Of a DNA stretch of 64,000 nucleotides, positions 8,248 through 17,610 are shown one piece after another; within the stretch, counting starts at the first letter, position 1, and every line of letters begins with the position of its first letter. The notes under the pieces are model-generated. The model was given only the letters and a program-made list of their open reading frames with translations, did not search any database and was not told the DNA's origin. This DNA comes from Spirochaetae bacterium HGW-Spirochaetae-1 (GTDB lineage Bacteria > Spirochaetota > UBA4802 > UBA5550), in assembly GCA_002839375.1 (NCBI GenBank), contig PGXY01000001.1, forward strand, positions 186,001 through 250,000, in the 5' to 3' direction. The translations under genes were made by a program, and so were the position numbers.

Positions 8248-10371
8248 ATGAAATTTGCCGGAGATTATGGCATTCCCATAGATCAGATTAAACGGGAAGC
8301 ATTTTTCAACATTGGCGGCCCCAATGGTTTCATGCGATGGGGCATCTATATCTTCATGTTTATAGCCTTTTTCTACCTTGCTTACACTATCGTAAAGAGG
8401 GTATTAATATGGAGACAGGGCAAGGGAGAACTGAGGACAGATTATCCTGAGAAGAGAATCTGGATGGTTATCAAATATGTGATACTGCAGGCCAAGATTC
8501 TCAGGGAAAAATATGCCGGTATCATGCATGCCAGCCTGTTTTTCGGTTTTGCCGTGCTTTTTGTCATTACCCTGACCATAATGGTAGAAGAGGACCTTAC
8601 GGCTCTGTTCTTTCATTTCCACTTCATTCATGGTAATTTTTACCTGATACTGTCCCTTCTTGCGGACTTTTTCGGACTTGTTGTGCTGCTTGGTCTTGGC
8701 ATGGCCATTTATCGCCGTTACATCACCAAGCCCACCAGGCTCGATACCAAGGGAACAGACACCTTCGCGCTCATGTTTATCCTGCTTATCGTTCTTACGG
8801 GATTTCTCAGCGAGGCTCTCAGGATTGCTATCACGGGATTCCCCGAATTTGAAGTCTGGTCACCCGTTGGATATGCCCTGGCACTGCCACTTTCGCTCAT
8901 GAGCGAAGGAACCATGAGGGTCATTCATTTCGGTAGCTGGTGGATACACATGCTGGCAGCCTTTGTTTTCATAGGTCTTGTTGCCTCAGATAAACTGGGC
9001 CATATTGCCGTTTCCACGCTGAACGTATATTTTGGTAACCTGAACAATGAAAATGGTAAGGCAAAATTCGGGGTTCCCATTATCAACCCGGCTGTATTTG
9101 AAGTGGCCGAATCCTTCGGTGTTTCAAAGGTTGAGGAATATACATGGAAGCAGCTTATGGACAGTGACGCCTGTACGCGTTGCGGTCGCTGCCAGGACAA
9201 CTGCCCGGCATGGCTTACGGAGAAACCCCTTTCACCGAAAAAACTTGTTAATGATATAAAAGCAAACATGGATGAGCGTATACCGCAGCTCATGCTGGCC
9301 GAAGACCCCTCGTCGGTGGAAACGACGCCACTTATCGACGGATCGGTGCAGAGTGATGAGTTCTGGTCATGCACAAACTGCGGTGCCTGTATGGAAGCCT
9401 GTCCCGTCCTTATTGAGCATGTTCCCAAAATGATCGACATGCGCCGTTACAAAGTCCTGATGGAAGGAGACATGGCTCCTGAACTGCAGACAACCTTCAC
9501 CAATCTTGAAAGTAATTTCAATCCCTACGGCTTTGCCTTTGCCGCCAGGGGCGACTGGTTGACTGCGGTGGAAGATTTGAAAATAAAAACACTGGCAGAA
9601 GATCCTGAAGTTGATTATCTCTATTTTGTAGGTTCTGCCGCGTCTTACGATAAAAGGAACCAGAAAGTGGCTATCGCCTTCTGTCGGATCATGCAGAAAG
9701 CCGGGATCAAGGTAGGTATTCTTGGACCTGAAGAAGCTGATTCGGGCGATGCTGCACTGCGCGGTGGAAATGAATATCTTTTCCATGCCCTGGTGACCCA
9801 GAATCTGGAGACCTTCAAGGCTTATGGTGTCAAGAAGATCATTTGTACCTGCCCGCATGATTACAATGCTATCAAGAAGGAATACAAGGAGTTCGCCAAG
9901 GTGGGTCCTGCCTCGGATGGCGGGAAACTGGAGTACAACTTTGAGGTATTCCATCACAGCGAAATTATCGCCGGGCTCATTAAGGACGGCAGAATAAAAA
10001 TTAAAGATTCATACAATGATACAGTCACTTATCATGACTCCTGCTTTCTGGGAAGATACAACAACATCTATGATCAGCCCAGGTACATCCTCAACTCGAT
10101 TCCCGGTGTGAAGTTCGTTGAGATGAGCAGAAACCATGATAAAAGCTTCTGCTGCGGCGCCGGTGGAGCCAGGATGTTCATTGAGGAGCATATCGGAACC
10201 AGGATCAACCAGTTCCGCACAAAGGATGCCGTGGCTTCAGGTGCTACGACCATTTGTACGGCCTGCCCCTTCTGTATGACCATGCTTTCCGATGGTCCCA
10301 CGGAACTGGGCATTGAAAATATCAAGACGTTTGATATCGCTGAAATGGTTTATAACGCCATGGAAAAGTAG
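8248..10371 (+). CDS. Membrane Fe-S/CCG oxidoreductase, putative ETF:menaquinone oxidoreductase
   Basis: A 707-residue fusion. Residues 1-280 hold about six membrane segments of NarI-like cytochrome b type with histidines such as GIMHASLFF and HFGSWWIHML. Two [4Fe-4S] motifs follow: CTRCGRCQDNCPA from residue 309 and CTNCGACMEACPV from residue 375. The C-terminal half has two CCG-type cysteine regions, including CPHDYNAIK, HDSCFLGRYN, CCGAGGARM and CTACPFCMTM, as in HdrD. This architecture matches the EMO family, which passes electrons from ETF to menaquinone. No etfAB genes are in the window, so the donor is inferred. RBS AAGGGAGGAG precedes the ATG. Confidence 0.85.
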   Translation: MKFAGDYGIPIDQIKREAFFNIGGPNGFMRWGIYIFMFIAFFYLAYTIVKRVLIWRQGKGELRTDYPEKRIWMVIKYVILQAKILREKYAGIMHASLFFGFAVLFVITLTIMVEEDLTALFFHFHFIHGNFYLILSLLADFFGLVVLLGLGMAIYRRYITKPTRLDTKGTDTFALMFILLIVLTGFLSEALRIAITGFPEFEVWSPVGYALALPLSLMSEGTMRVIHFGSWWIHMLAAFVFIGLVASDKLGHIAVSTLNVYFGNLNNENGKAKFGVPIINPAVFEVAESFGVSKVEEYTWKQLMDSDACTRCGRCQDNCPAWLTEKPLSPKKLVNDIKANMDERIPQLMLAEDPSSVETTPLIDGSVQSDEFWSCTNCGACMEACPVLIEHVPKMIDMRRYKVLMEGDMAPELQTTFTNLESNFNPYGFAFAARGDWLTAVEDLKIKTLAEDPEVDYLYFVGSAASYDKRNQKVAIAFCRIMQKAGIKVGILGPEEADSGDAALRGGNEYLFHALVTQNLETFKAYGVKKIICTCPHDYNAIKKEYKEFAKVGPASDGGKLEYNFEVFHHSEIIAGLIKDGRIKIKDSYNDTVTYHDSCFLGRYNNIYDQPRYILNSIPGVKFVEMSRNHDKSFCCGAGGARMFIEEHIGTRINQFRTKDAVASGATTICTACPFCMTMLSDGPTELGIENIKTFDIAEMVYNAMEK

Positions 10372-10461
10372 GCGTATGACCGGTTTCCGCCGGGCTTTGC
10401 CCGGCGGAAATTGTAGATACATATGTTACAGATTAAATATCAAGGGTAAAGGAGTTTCATT

Positions 10462-12837
10462 ATGGAGAATAGTTTATTCTACATTGCTCCGATCGGGTCA
10501 GTGTTTGCCCTCATCTTCGCATGGTTCTTCTATAAGAGCATGATGAAGGCCGATGAGGGAAATGCAACCATGATCGAGATAGCCACTCATGTTAGGGAAG
10601 GGGCTATGGCTTATCTGCACAGGCAGTATAAAGTGGTCGGAATAGTATTTGTTATTCTGGTTGTTATTTTTACGGCTCTCGCCTTCTTCGGCGTTCAGAA
10701 CCCCTTTGTGCCGGTGGCTTTCCTTACCGGTGGTTTTTTCTCAGGACTCTGCGGATTCCTGGGCATGAAAACAGCCACCAACGCCTCCTCGCGTACGGCC
10801 CAGGGAGCATCACAGTCCCTCAACGCCGGTCTGAAAGTTGCTTTCAGGTCAGGAGCTGTTATGGGTCTTGTTGTAGTCGGTTTCGGTCTTATTGACATAT
10901 CCATATGGTACATTGTCATGAACTGGATTTACGACAACAACATATTCAACCTGGGAGTCGAACTCATGCATAAAAACGGCATTGAGGGCGAATTCGTTGC
11001 TCTTGCTGACGCTGCCCATAAAGCGACTGCCAATATTCCCGCTTATGCCAAGTCAAAAATGGTTGAAGTAACCACTACAATGCTGACCTTCGGTATGGGT
11101 GCTTCTACGCAGGCTCTCTTTGCCCGCGTCGGTGGTGGTATCTATACAAAAGCTGCAGACGTTGGAGCTGACCTGGTTGGTAAAGTTGAAGCCGGTATCC
11201 CCGAAGACGATCCACGGAATCCCGCAACTATCGCTGACAACGTCGGTGACAATGTTGGCGACGTGGCCGGTATGGGAGCTGACCTGTATGAATCCTACTG
11301 CGGATCAATCCTTGCCACAGCCGCTCTTGGAGCTGCTCTGCCTTTGGCAGGCATGGCTACCATGGCCCCGGACCAGGCAATTCTTGAGATGCTGAAACCC
11401 GTTATATCTCCCATGATCGTTGCCGGTATAGGTATCCTTCTTTCCATCGTGGGTATCTTCGCCGTTCGTACGAAAGAAGAAGCAACCATGAAAAACCTGC
11501 TCCGATCTCTTTTTGTCGGTGTTGGTCTCAGCTCCGCGCTGATCCTTGTTGCTCTTGCTGTCATGGCCTATTTTAACATGATCACCTGGGGTGTTTTCGG
11601 CGCTGTTGTTGCCGGTCTTGTTTCCGGTATCATCATCGGCCAGTCAACGGAGTATTATACATCTGATGAATACAAACCCACGAAGGGTATTGCCGAACAG
11701 GCAAATATGGGACACGCCACTACTATCATCGCCGGTATGGGCGTTGGTATGTTCTCGGCCGGTATCCCCGTTGTAACCATTGTTATCGGTATACTCGTTG
11801 CCTTCGGCGTTTCAGGCGGATTTACCGATCTGAGCCTGGGCCTCTACGGAATCGGCTTTGCCGCTGTTGGTATGCTCTCCACTCTGGGCATTACATTGGC
11901 AACTGACGCTTACGGTCCCATTGCTGACAACGCCGGTGGAAACGCCGAGATGTCAGGTCTGGGCAAGCACGTTCGTGAAAGAACTGACGCTCTTGACATG
12001 CTGGGCAATACTACTGCTGCAACCGGTAAAGGATTTGCCATCGGTTCTGCAGCTCTTACTGCCATGGCCCTTCTTGCTGCTTATCTTGAGGAAATCAAGA
12101 TATGGCTGGGCAAACTGGGCGGAACCGCCGGTTTCAAAGTCGGAACGGTTACCTTCTATTCAAAACTGCCTGAAGGCGTCGAGGCCGGTGCCAATGCCAT
12201 CGTGGCTTCTACAGCATCGATCAGTGATTTCGTTATGGCCTATAATCTTACACTCATGAATCCCTTTGTTCTTTCCGGGGTATTCATCGGCGCTATGATG
12301 GCCTTCGTATTCTGCGCCATGACAACACAGGCTGTTGGTCGGGCCGCAGGTGACATGGTTAACGAAGTTCGCCGTCAGTTCAAAGAAATACCCGGCATCC
12401 TGGAAGGCACAGCCAAGCCCGATTACGCACGCTGTGTTGCCATCTCCACTGCGGGAGCCCAGAAAGAGATGCTTGTTCCCTCTCTTCTGGCCATCGCTGT
12501 ACCGCTTCTCACAGGCCTTCTGCTCGGCGTAGCCGGTGTTATGGGTCTTCTTGTTGGCGGTCTTACAGCCGGTTTCTCCCTGGCCTGTATGCTGAACAAT
12601 GCAGGTGGTGCATGGGATAATGCCAAGAAGTATATTGAAAAAGGAAACCATGGCGGCAAAGGTTCCGCTGCTCACAAAGCAGCTGTAACCGGTGACACCG
12701 TTGGTGACCCCTTCAAAGATACATCTGGTCCTTCGCTGAACATTCTTATCAAACTTATGTCCATGGTATCCGTAGTATTTGCCGGCGTTGTTGTCAAATA
12801 CTCACAGGAATTTGCCAAGCTTATCGGCTTAGGTTAA
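10462..12837 (+). CDS. hppA: K+-dependent membrane-bound ion-pumping pyrophosphatase
   Basis: Integral inner-membrane enzyme coupling pyrophosphate hydrolysis to H+ or Na+ export. At 791 residues it has the usual multi-spanning organisation. Catalytic loops are intact, including [40 protein letters not shown] and the C-terminal [29 protein letters not shown] at residues 515-523 puts Ala at the position equivalent to 460 and Gly at 463, the signature of the K+-dependent class. Whether it moves Na+ or H+ I cannot decide by eye. RBS AAAGGAG precedes the ATG; a strong terminator follows. It is close to the Fe-S oxidoreductase, suggesting an energy-conservation cluster. Confidence 0.97.
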   Translation: MENSLFYIAPIGSVFALIFAWFFYKSMMKADEGNATMIEIATHVREGAMAYLHRQYKVVGIVFVILVVIFTALAFFGVQNPFVPVAFLTGGFFSGLCGFLGMKTATNASSRTAQGASQSLNAGLKVAFRSGAVMGLVVVGFGLIDISIWYIVMNWIYDNNIFNLGVELMHKNGIEGEFVALADAAHKATANIPAYAKSKMVEVTTTMLTFGMGASTQALFARVGGGIYTKAADVGADLVGKVEAGIPEDDPRNPATIADNVGDNVGDVAGMGADLYESYCGSILATAALGAALPLAGMATMAPDQAILEMLKPVISPMIVAGIGILLSIVGIFAVRTKEEATMKNLLRSLFVGVGLSSALILVALAVMAYFNMITWGVFGAVVAGLVSGIIIGQSTEYYTSDEYKPTKGIAEQANMGHATTIIAGMGVGMFSAGIPVVTIVIGILVAFGVSGGFTDLSLGLYGIGFAAVGMLSTLGITLATDAYGPIADNAGGNAEMSGLGKHVRERTDALDMLGNTTAATGKGFAIGSAALTAMALLAAYLEEIKIWLGKLGGTAGFKVGTVTFYSKLPEGVEAGANAIVASTASISDFVMAYNLTLMNPFVLSGVFIGAMMAFVFCAMTTQAVGRAAGDMVNEVRRQFKEIPGILEGTAKPDYARCVAISTAGAQKEMLVPSLLAIAVPLLTGLLLGVAGVMGLLVGGLTAGFSLACMLNNAGGAWDNAKKYIEKGNHGGKGSAAHKAAVTGDTVGDPFKDTSGPSLNILIKLMSMVSVVFAGVVVKYSQEFAKLIGLG

Positions 12838-12863
12838 TAATATACATAAAATGATATAATTAA

Positions 12864-12890
12864 GGGACGTCGAAAGACGTCCCTTTTTTT
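12864..12890 (+). terminator. Intrinsic terminator after hppA
   Basis: Perfect stem GGGACGTC / GACGTCCC capped by a GAAA tetraloop and followed by seven T residues. Confidence 0.95.
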
Positions 12891-12987
12891 ATTTAATAAT
12901 TTGATAGTTTTTCATATAATGGTATATAATGATAAGACCATTCTGCGTTTTGCGGATTGTAAAAAATATTATTTCAGGTAATACACC

Positions 12988-13431
12988 ATGACTAAAATAC
13001 GCATGTTTACCGACGGAGCCTGCAGCGGGAATCCCGGTCCCGGGGGATGGGCCTGTATAGTCCAGTTCGAAGACAGTACGGAGCTGGTATTGTCAGGTGG
13101 CAATATACTGACAACAAACAATAAAATGGAGCTTCAGGCTGTTATTGAAGGAATGAAAAAACTGAAAACAGGCGATGCCGTGGTTATCACAACCGATTCT
13201 GAGTATGTGAAGAACGGTATAACCAGCTGGATTTACGGATGGATCAAAAACGGGTGGAAGACTGCCGCAAAAAAACCGGTCAAAAACCAGGAATTATGGA
13301 TGGAGCTTTGGTCCTTCACCAGGGGACTGGATATAACCTGGGAGTGGGTTCGGGGTCACAGCGGACATCCCGAGAATGAACGCTGCGATCGTATCGCCCG
13401 CAATGAAATAAGCAAGCTAACGGGTAAATAA
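12988..13431 (+). CDS. rnhA: Ribonuclease HI
   Basis: Cytosolic endonuclease cutting the RNA strand of RNA-DNA hybrids. The 147-residue length is standard. All four acidic catalytic positions are visible: Asp in MFTDGACSGNPGPGGWA, Glu in NNKMELQAVIEGM, Asp in ITTDSEYV and Asp in NERCDRIARNE, with the handle-region His in WVRGHSGHPEN. The basic protrusion (WIKNGWKTAAKKPVKNQ) is present, so it is the canonical bacterial type 1 enzyme. It is followed by 127 bases before the exported protein gene. Confidence 0.97.
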   Translation: MTKIRMFTDGACSGNPGPGGWACIVQFEDSTELVLSGGNILTTNNKMELQAVIEGMKKLKTGDAVVITTDSEYVKNGITSWIYGWIKNGWKTAAKKPVKNQELWMELWSFTRGLDITWEWVRGHSGHPENERCDRIARNEISKLTGK

Positions 13432-13558
13432 CTGTAAATAATTCATGAATGGTAAGGACTCACATGTAGAAATTAATACATAAATGGAGGTAAAATACCG
13501 ATTATAATAAAAGAATATGTCTTTTAAAAGTACATAAAAGATCAAAAAACAATAATTA

Positions 13559-14506
13559 ATGAAAAAAATAACACTTATTCTATGTATATTATCAGCAGCG
13601 GTCTTTTTATCCGAACAAAAAGGCATGGCTGTCAATGACCTCCAGGTGTTTATTCATATGGAGAAGCGTAATTTTTATGCCAACGAGGCGGTGCCGCTCA
13701 GAATAGTAATAAAAAACCTAAGTTCACAGAATCAGTCATTTACTATTTATGAGCGAAGGGATGACACGGTTCCGCCCTATACTACCTTCCAGCCCGTTGT
13801 TTATGATATGAAAGGGCGGGAATGTGAAACCATAGTCCCTTACAGAATGGAGAACCGCTATACCGCTGATGCTGTCAAAGACATGGACCGGAGAACGATA
13901 GAACTAAGGGCCGATGAGGAATTCGTCTACAGCATGAATCTACTTGATGTTTACCAACTGGTCCCGGGGAATACCTTCAGAGTGAGGAGTTATTTTTTTC
14001 CAAATTTCGGTGAGAAAAATATTCTGTACAGTGACAATGAATTACGGTTTACCATACAAGCCGATACATTGCGTCCCCTGAAAATGGATAAGTCAGAAAA
14101 AACTAACGAAATAACACCATCGGAGATAACACTGCTTGTACTCAATGCTGAAAAAAGTAAAAACTGGCAGAGGATGCTGAAATATATCAATCTTGAAGAG
14201 TTTATTAATTCATATTCAAATTTCATCCAGTCATACAGCCGGGCAGGACGGTATGAGCGGGAGGAAATACGGGATAAATTCAAACGTTATCTATGCCGCG
14301 ACCGTGCCGATTACCTTCTCAATTATGAAATTATAAGTGAAGATATTGAGGATAATAACCGGATAGCCCATGTGGTTGTAGAGGTTGAACGGTTCGCTCC
14401 AAGAATAACCGAAAGGTATAAATATCATTATATATTGGAAAAGAACAGCAATTTATGGCTGATTATAAGTATGGAAGCATCAGTAATGAAGGGTGTTAAA
14501 CAATGA
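13559..14506 (+). CDS. Exported protein of unknown function coupled to fliM
   Basis: Not recognised. A 315-residue protein with an N-terminal signal peptide (MKKITLILCILSAAVFLSEQ, cleavage perhaps near KGMA). Residues 30-170 look like a beta-sandwich domain (AVPLRIVIKNLSSQNQSFTI is typical of intracellular-proteinase-inhibitor or Ig-like folds); the C-terminal part resembles small NTF2-like or nuclear-transport-type domains in its alternating helix and strand pattern, a guess only. Its stop overlaps the fliM start by four bases, so it is translated in tandem with the flagellar switch gene. Possibly a periplasmic or envelope protein. Confidence 0.82.
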   Translation: MKKITLILCILSAAVFLSEQKGMAVNDLQVFIHMEKRNFYANEAVPLRIVIKNLSSQNQSFTIYERRDDTVPPYTTFQPVVYDMKGRECETIVPYRMENRYTADAVKDMDRRTIELRADEEFVYSMNLLDVYQLVPGNTFRVRSYFFPNFGEKNILYSDNELRFTIQADTLRPLKMDKSEKTNEITPSEITLLVLNAEKSKNWQRMLKYINLEEFINSYSNFIQSYSRAGRYEREEIRDKFKRYLCRDRADYLLNYEIISEDIEDNNRIAHVVVEVERFAPRITERYKYHYILEKNSNLWLIISMEASVMKGVKQ

Positions 14507-15528
14507 CAGAGATATTATCACAGGACGAGATAGATGCGTTGTTGACCGCAATATCCACGGGTGAAGTGGATGCAACGGACTATTCGGCTGCTAAAGAACA
14601 AAAAAAGGTCAAAATTTATGACTTCCGCCGTCCTGATAAGTTTTCCAAGGACCATATACGTACATTACAGATGATGCATGAAACCTTTGCCCGTCTGACC
14701 ACGACAGCCCTTTCTGCTCAGTTACGGGCTCTGGTGAGCGTGCATGTGGCCTCTGTTGACCAGCTTACTTATGAGGAGTTCATCAGGTCCATTCCCAATC
14801 CCACAACCCTTGCCGTGGTGAACATGGATCCTCTGAAGGGTTCGGCCGTTCTCGAGATAGACCCATCCATTACCTTTACCATCATTGATAAGCTTTTTGG
14901 AGGCCTGGGAGAGGCATCAAAGATCAGCCGTGAATTGACTGACATTGAGCTTTCTGTTATGGAGGGTATCATCGTCAGGATACTGGGAAACCTGCGGGAG
15001 GCCTGGTCAAATGTTATCGATCTTCGTCCACGGCTGGGAAACATAGAGACAAATCCGCAGTTCGCCCAGATTGTTCCTCCTAATGACATGGTTGTTCTTA
15101 TTACACTGGAAACAAAAGTAGGTGATGTGGAGGGAATGACTAACCTCTGTATCCCCTATATTTCAATTGAGCCTATTATTTCAAAGCTTTCAGCCCAGTA
15201 CATGTATTCCAGTATACGGAAAGGGGCAACGGATGAGAACCTGGCAATCATTCAGAAACGGCTCGAAAATGTTAAATTGCCCATCATCGCCGAGATAGGT
15301 GAAGCACAGATAACGGTCCAGGAGGTGTTGAATCTCCGCGTGGGAGATGCCATAAAACTTCCCGACACCAAGATTGGCGATGATATGACCGTTAAAATAG
15401 GCGGCAGGAGAAAATATAAATGCCGTCCCGGACTGGTGGCTAACAGGCTTTCAGTGAAAATAGGTGAAAGAATAATTGAGGTACCCGATGAACTTCTTTC
15501 CACAAGCCGCCGTGAGGATGAATTCTGA
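14503..15528 (+). CDS. fliM: Flagellar motor switch protein FliM
   Basis: C-ring component that binds phosphorylated CheY and sets rotation direction. The N-terminal CheY-binding peptide LSQDEIDALLTAIS is at residues 4-17. The CheC-like middle domain follows (RTLQMMHETFARLTTTALSA), with ITFTIIDKLFGGLGE and the SPOA/FliN-like C-terminal domain (IGEAQITVQEVLNLRVGDAI, KCRPGLVANRLSVKIGERI). The 341-residue length is typical. No other flagellar gene is adjacent in the window, so the flagellar genes are not all clustered here. Convergent with the LytM-domain gene. Confidence 0.97.
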   Translation: MTEILSQDEIDALLTAISTGEVDATDYSAAKEQKKVKIYDFRRPDKFSKDHIRTLQMMHETFARLTTTALSAQLRALVSVHVASVDQLTYEEFIRSIPNPTTLAVVNMDPLKGSAVLEIDPSITFTIIDKLFGGLGEASKISRELTDIELSVMEGIIVRILGNLREAWSNVIDLRPRLGNIETNPQFAQIVPPNDMVVLITLETKVGDVEGMTNLCIPYISIEPIISKLSAQYMYSSIRKGATDENLAIIQKRLENVKLPIIAEIGEAQITVQEVLNLRVGDAIKLPDTKIGDDMTVKIGGRRKYKCRPGLVANRLSVKIGERIIEVPDELLSTSRREDEF

Positions 15529-15561
15529 TCTGATAAACAGTATCAATGCCATAAATATGAA

Positions 15562-16575
15562 TTATTGCATTATGCGGTTAAGGTATGGAATGGGGTCAAC
15601 AAATTCTGTTCCAATGCGGATCTGGTAGTAGCATATATATCTGGTAGTGTTCCCTGTTCTTCCCACATAGCCTATAATTTCACCTTTGGACACATTCTGT
15701 CCCGACTCAACGGAAACACGCTGGCAATGGGAATAGGAGGTTACAAAACCGTATTTATGTTTGATGGATATCGTGAGACCCAGGATGGGATCCCAGCGTA
15801 TATCATCAACTTTGCCCGGGGCAGTTGCGCGGATTTCCGTTCCGGGAAACGCCTCTATATCGATTCCACGGTGGAATTCCGGTTTAAAGGTGTAGGGTGA
15901 ACTGCGCTGACCGTACCGGCTTATTATGTAGCCGCTGGTTGGCCAGACCGAAGGCGTGTTTTCGATAATTTTTTTTCGGTATTTAAGAAATTTTTTGATC
16001 TGAACCAGTAAATCCTTGGTTGTTTTAAGCTCCCGCTCCACTTCCTGGATGTTGAGAATTTCAATCGGGGGGGATATTTCCTCGGCACTTTCATCGGCAG
16101 GTCCCGGATTTGGAATGCCGCCCTTTGCCCAGAGTGAATCTATATCACTTCCCGGAGTGAGTGAATACAGATGAGTAATCTCGGGCTTGAATTTCTGAAA
16201 TATGGTGTACAGCTTGTTTATTTCATCTTTGTATTTTTGTATCTGGATTTTTGAATTAGTCCCGTATTTTTTCAGCTTTGATACTTCTTTAATGGTGGAT
16301 GAATGATTGATAATGAAAAAAGAAGTCACCACTATTGTTGTGGCTACGATGCCGACAAAGAAGGATATGGTGAATATGGAAACATGAAAATTTATAATCT
16401 TTTTTTCTGTATGCGGGATAAACATAACAGTTATTTTTTCCCGCCCTTTTAAGACAAATCTTCGCCATTTCTCTTTTAGCGACGCAACGATATCACCAAA
16501 ATGATCAGATAAAAACTGAGTAATATTTTGTTGTAAATCGTTTAGATTAGAATCTTTAAATGGATTTACTGCCAT
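15562..16575 (-). CDS. Membrane-anchored LytM/M23-domain protein with degenerate active site
   Basis: A 337-residue protein: cytoplasmic N-terminus, one membrane segment at about residues 66-90, a periplasmic coiled-coil-like stretch (about 95-200) and a C-terminal M23 peptidase domain. In active M23 enzymes zinc is held by HxxxD and the last His of HxH. HRGID (H235, D239) and YSHCQ (H283) are present, but the usual HLH is replaced by I314-C-Y316, so a zinc ligand and a catalytic His are lost. The protein is therefore likelier to regulate an amidase or bind peptidoglycan, like EnvC or NlpD, than to cut it. It faces fliM. Confidence 0.85.
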   Translation of the reverse strand: MAVNPFKDSNLNDLQQNITQFLSDHFGDIVASLKEKWRRFVLKGREKITVMFIPHTEKKIINFHVSIFTISFFVGIVATTIVVTSFFIINHSSTIKEVSKLKKYGTNSKIQIQKYKDEINKLYTIFQKFKPEITHLYSLTPGSDIDSLWAKGGIPNPGPADESAEEISPPIEILNIQEVERELKTTKDLLVQIKKFLKYRKKIIENTPSVWPTSGYIISRYGQRSSPYTFKPEFHRGIDIEAFPGTEIRATAPGKVDDIRWDPILGLTISIKHKYGFVTSYSHCQRVSVESGQNVSKGEIIGYVGRTGNTTRYICYYQIRIGTEFVDPIPYLNRIMQ

Positions 16576-16942
16576 TTTCTGCCTTATATAAGTGTATACT
16601 TATTTTCTTGATTTAAATTTATTGAAAGAACTGAATTAGTTTTTTTTGAAAAAGACCGCTTTAACAGGGTATAATAACTTTGAGCTAAAAAGTTATTCTG
16701 ATTAAAATATTAATAATCCGGTACCAAAAGATAGAAAAAAAAAACTAAAAATTACTATAACCTTGTTTATGTAAATTATCGGCATGTAAATGTCAAGTCT
16801 ATTCTATTTTCTTAACAAATATTAGATAACGCCATACATTTTTACCTTGACTTTTACTCTAATTTTATCATCAAATTAGACATTAATCTTATGGGCAAAA
16901 TGCAGAATCATTAGAAATTACAGAATATTCAGGAATAGGTCA
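16576..16942. other. AT-rich intergenic region
   Basis: No gene seen in 367 bases between divergent genes. Its main content is a promoter-like site with a dyad directly behind it, listed separately. The left end should contain the minus-strand promoter of the LytM gene, which I cannot pin down. Confidence 0.5.
16646..16697 (+). promoter_or_regulatory. Promoter-like site with operator-like inverted repeat
   Basis: TTGAAA (16646-16651) and a consensus TATAAT (16670-16675) are 18 bases apart. The dyad AATAACTTT (16673-16681) / AAAGTTATT (16689-16697) overlaps the -10 end and the expected start site, a classic place for a repressor. The next plus-strand gene begins about 260 bases downstream, so a long leader or a small RNA is possible. 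Confidence 0.4.
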
Positions 16943-17524
16943 ATGGAAAACAGGAAAAAGTATGTCATAGATAAGAATTTCCAGTACAGGGTCACCTTTA
17001 AAATACTGGCACTCATATTATTCCTCGTGGGGATAATAACGATCGGCATTGGCATCCACGCCACAAACAATAACAACACCCTTAAAAAGACCGTATCCAA
17101 GCTACAGGACACGATTACGGACCAGAATCATATTATTCAGGCCATGAAGGAATATCCTGAATTTGCAAAACTGAAGGAACGACGGATCGCCTCACAGATA
17201 ATATCCAGCAATCTTGATGAAAATGTAGATCTCATGCATGCTAACGTTGCGTATATTCAGGGAATCATCAGAATGAACAATCTTATAATAATTTTTATTT
17301 TGATATTCGTCATCATACAGAGCGTTATTCTCTATGTTTACCTTATTAGAAAAACAAACACCATATCAGGGCCTGTTTTTGCCATGAACAGGCATATACA
17401 GAAAATATTGAATGGTGAAAACTCCGAGATAAGCTCCCTGAGGAAAAATGATGAATTTAAGGAACTTTTTGACAGCCTGAGTGAACTTACGGCCCGGTAT
17501 GGGGAATTAAAGACAAAAAAATAG
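16943..17524 (+). CDS. Two-span membrane protein, sensor-like, unknown function
   Basis: A 193-residue protein with membrane segments at about residues 19-39 and 110-133, enclosing a periplasmic helical segment. After the second segment the sequence (ISGPVFAMNRHIQKILNGEN..., then NDEFKELFDSLSELTARYGEL) reads like a HAMP-type linker, but there is no kinase, cyclase or methyl-accepting output domain. The N-terminal RKKYVIDKNFQYR pattern is one I associate with delta-proteobacterial and spirochaete stand-alone sensor-like proteins. It may relay a signal to a separate partner, or be a truncated receptor. Confidence 0.75.
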   Translation: MENRKKYVIDKNFQYRVTFKILALILFLVGIITIGIGIHATNNNNTLKKTVSKLQDTITDQNHIIQAMKEYPEFAKLKERRIASQIISSNLDENVDLMHANVAYIQGIIRMNNLIIIFILIFVIIQSVILYVYLIRKTNTISGPVFAMNRHIQKILNGENSEISSLRKNDEFKELFDSLSELTARYGELKTKK

Positions 17525-17554
17525 GATATTCTAGTATCCATCAAACAAATAATA

Positions 17555-17582
17555 AAAAGGCCCGCGGTAAGCGGGCTTTTTT
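17555..17582. terminator. Bidirectional intrinsic terminator
   Basis: GCCCGC / GCGGGC stem with GGTAA loop, preceded by an A-run and followed by a T-run, so it can end transcription both from the sensor-like gene and from convergent pstS. Confidence 0.92.
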
Positions 17583-17610
17583 ATTATTTGAAGTGTGTAA
17601 TATTTTCTTC

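Noticed and set aside
12160-12675. 171-codon minus-strand frame inside hppA
   Set aside because: Shadow of a highly conserved gene; repetitive His/Gly composition.
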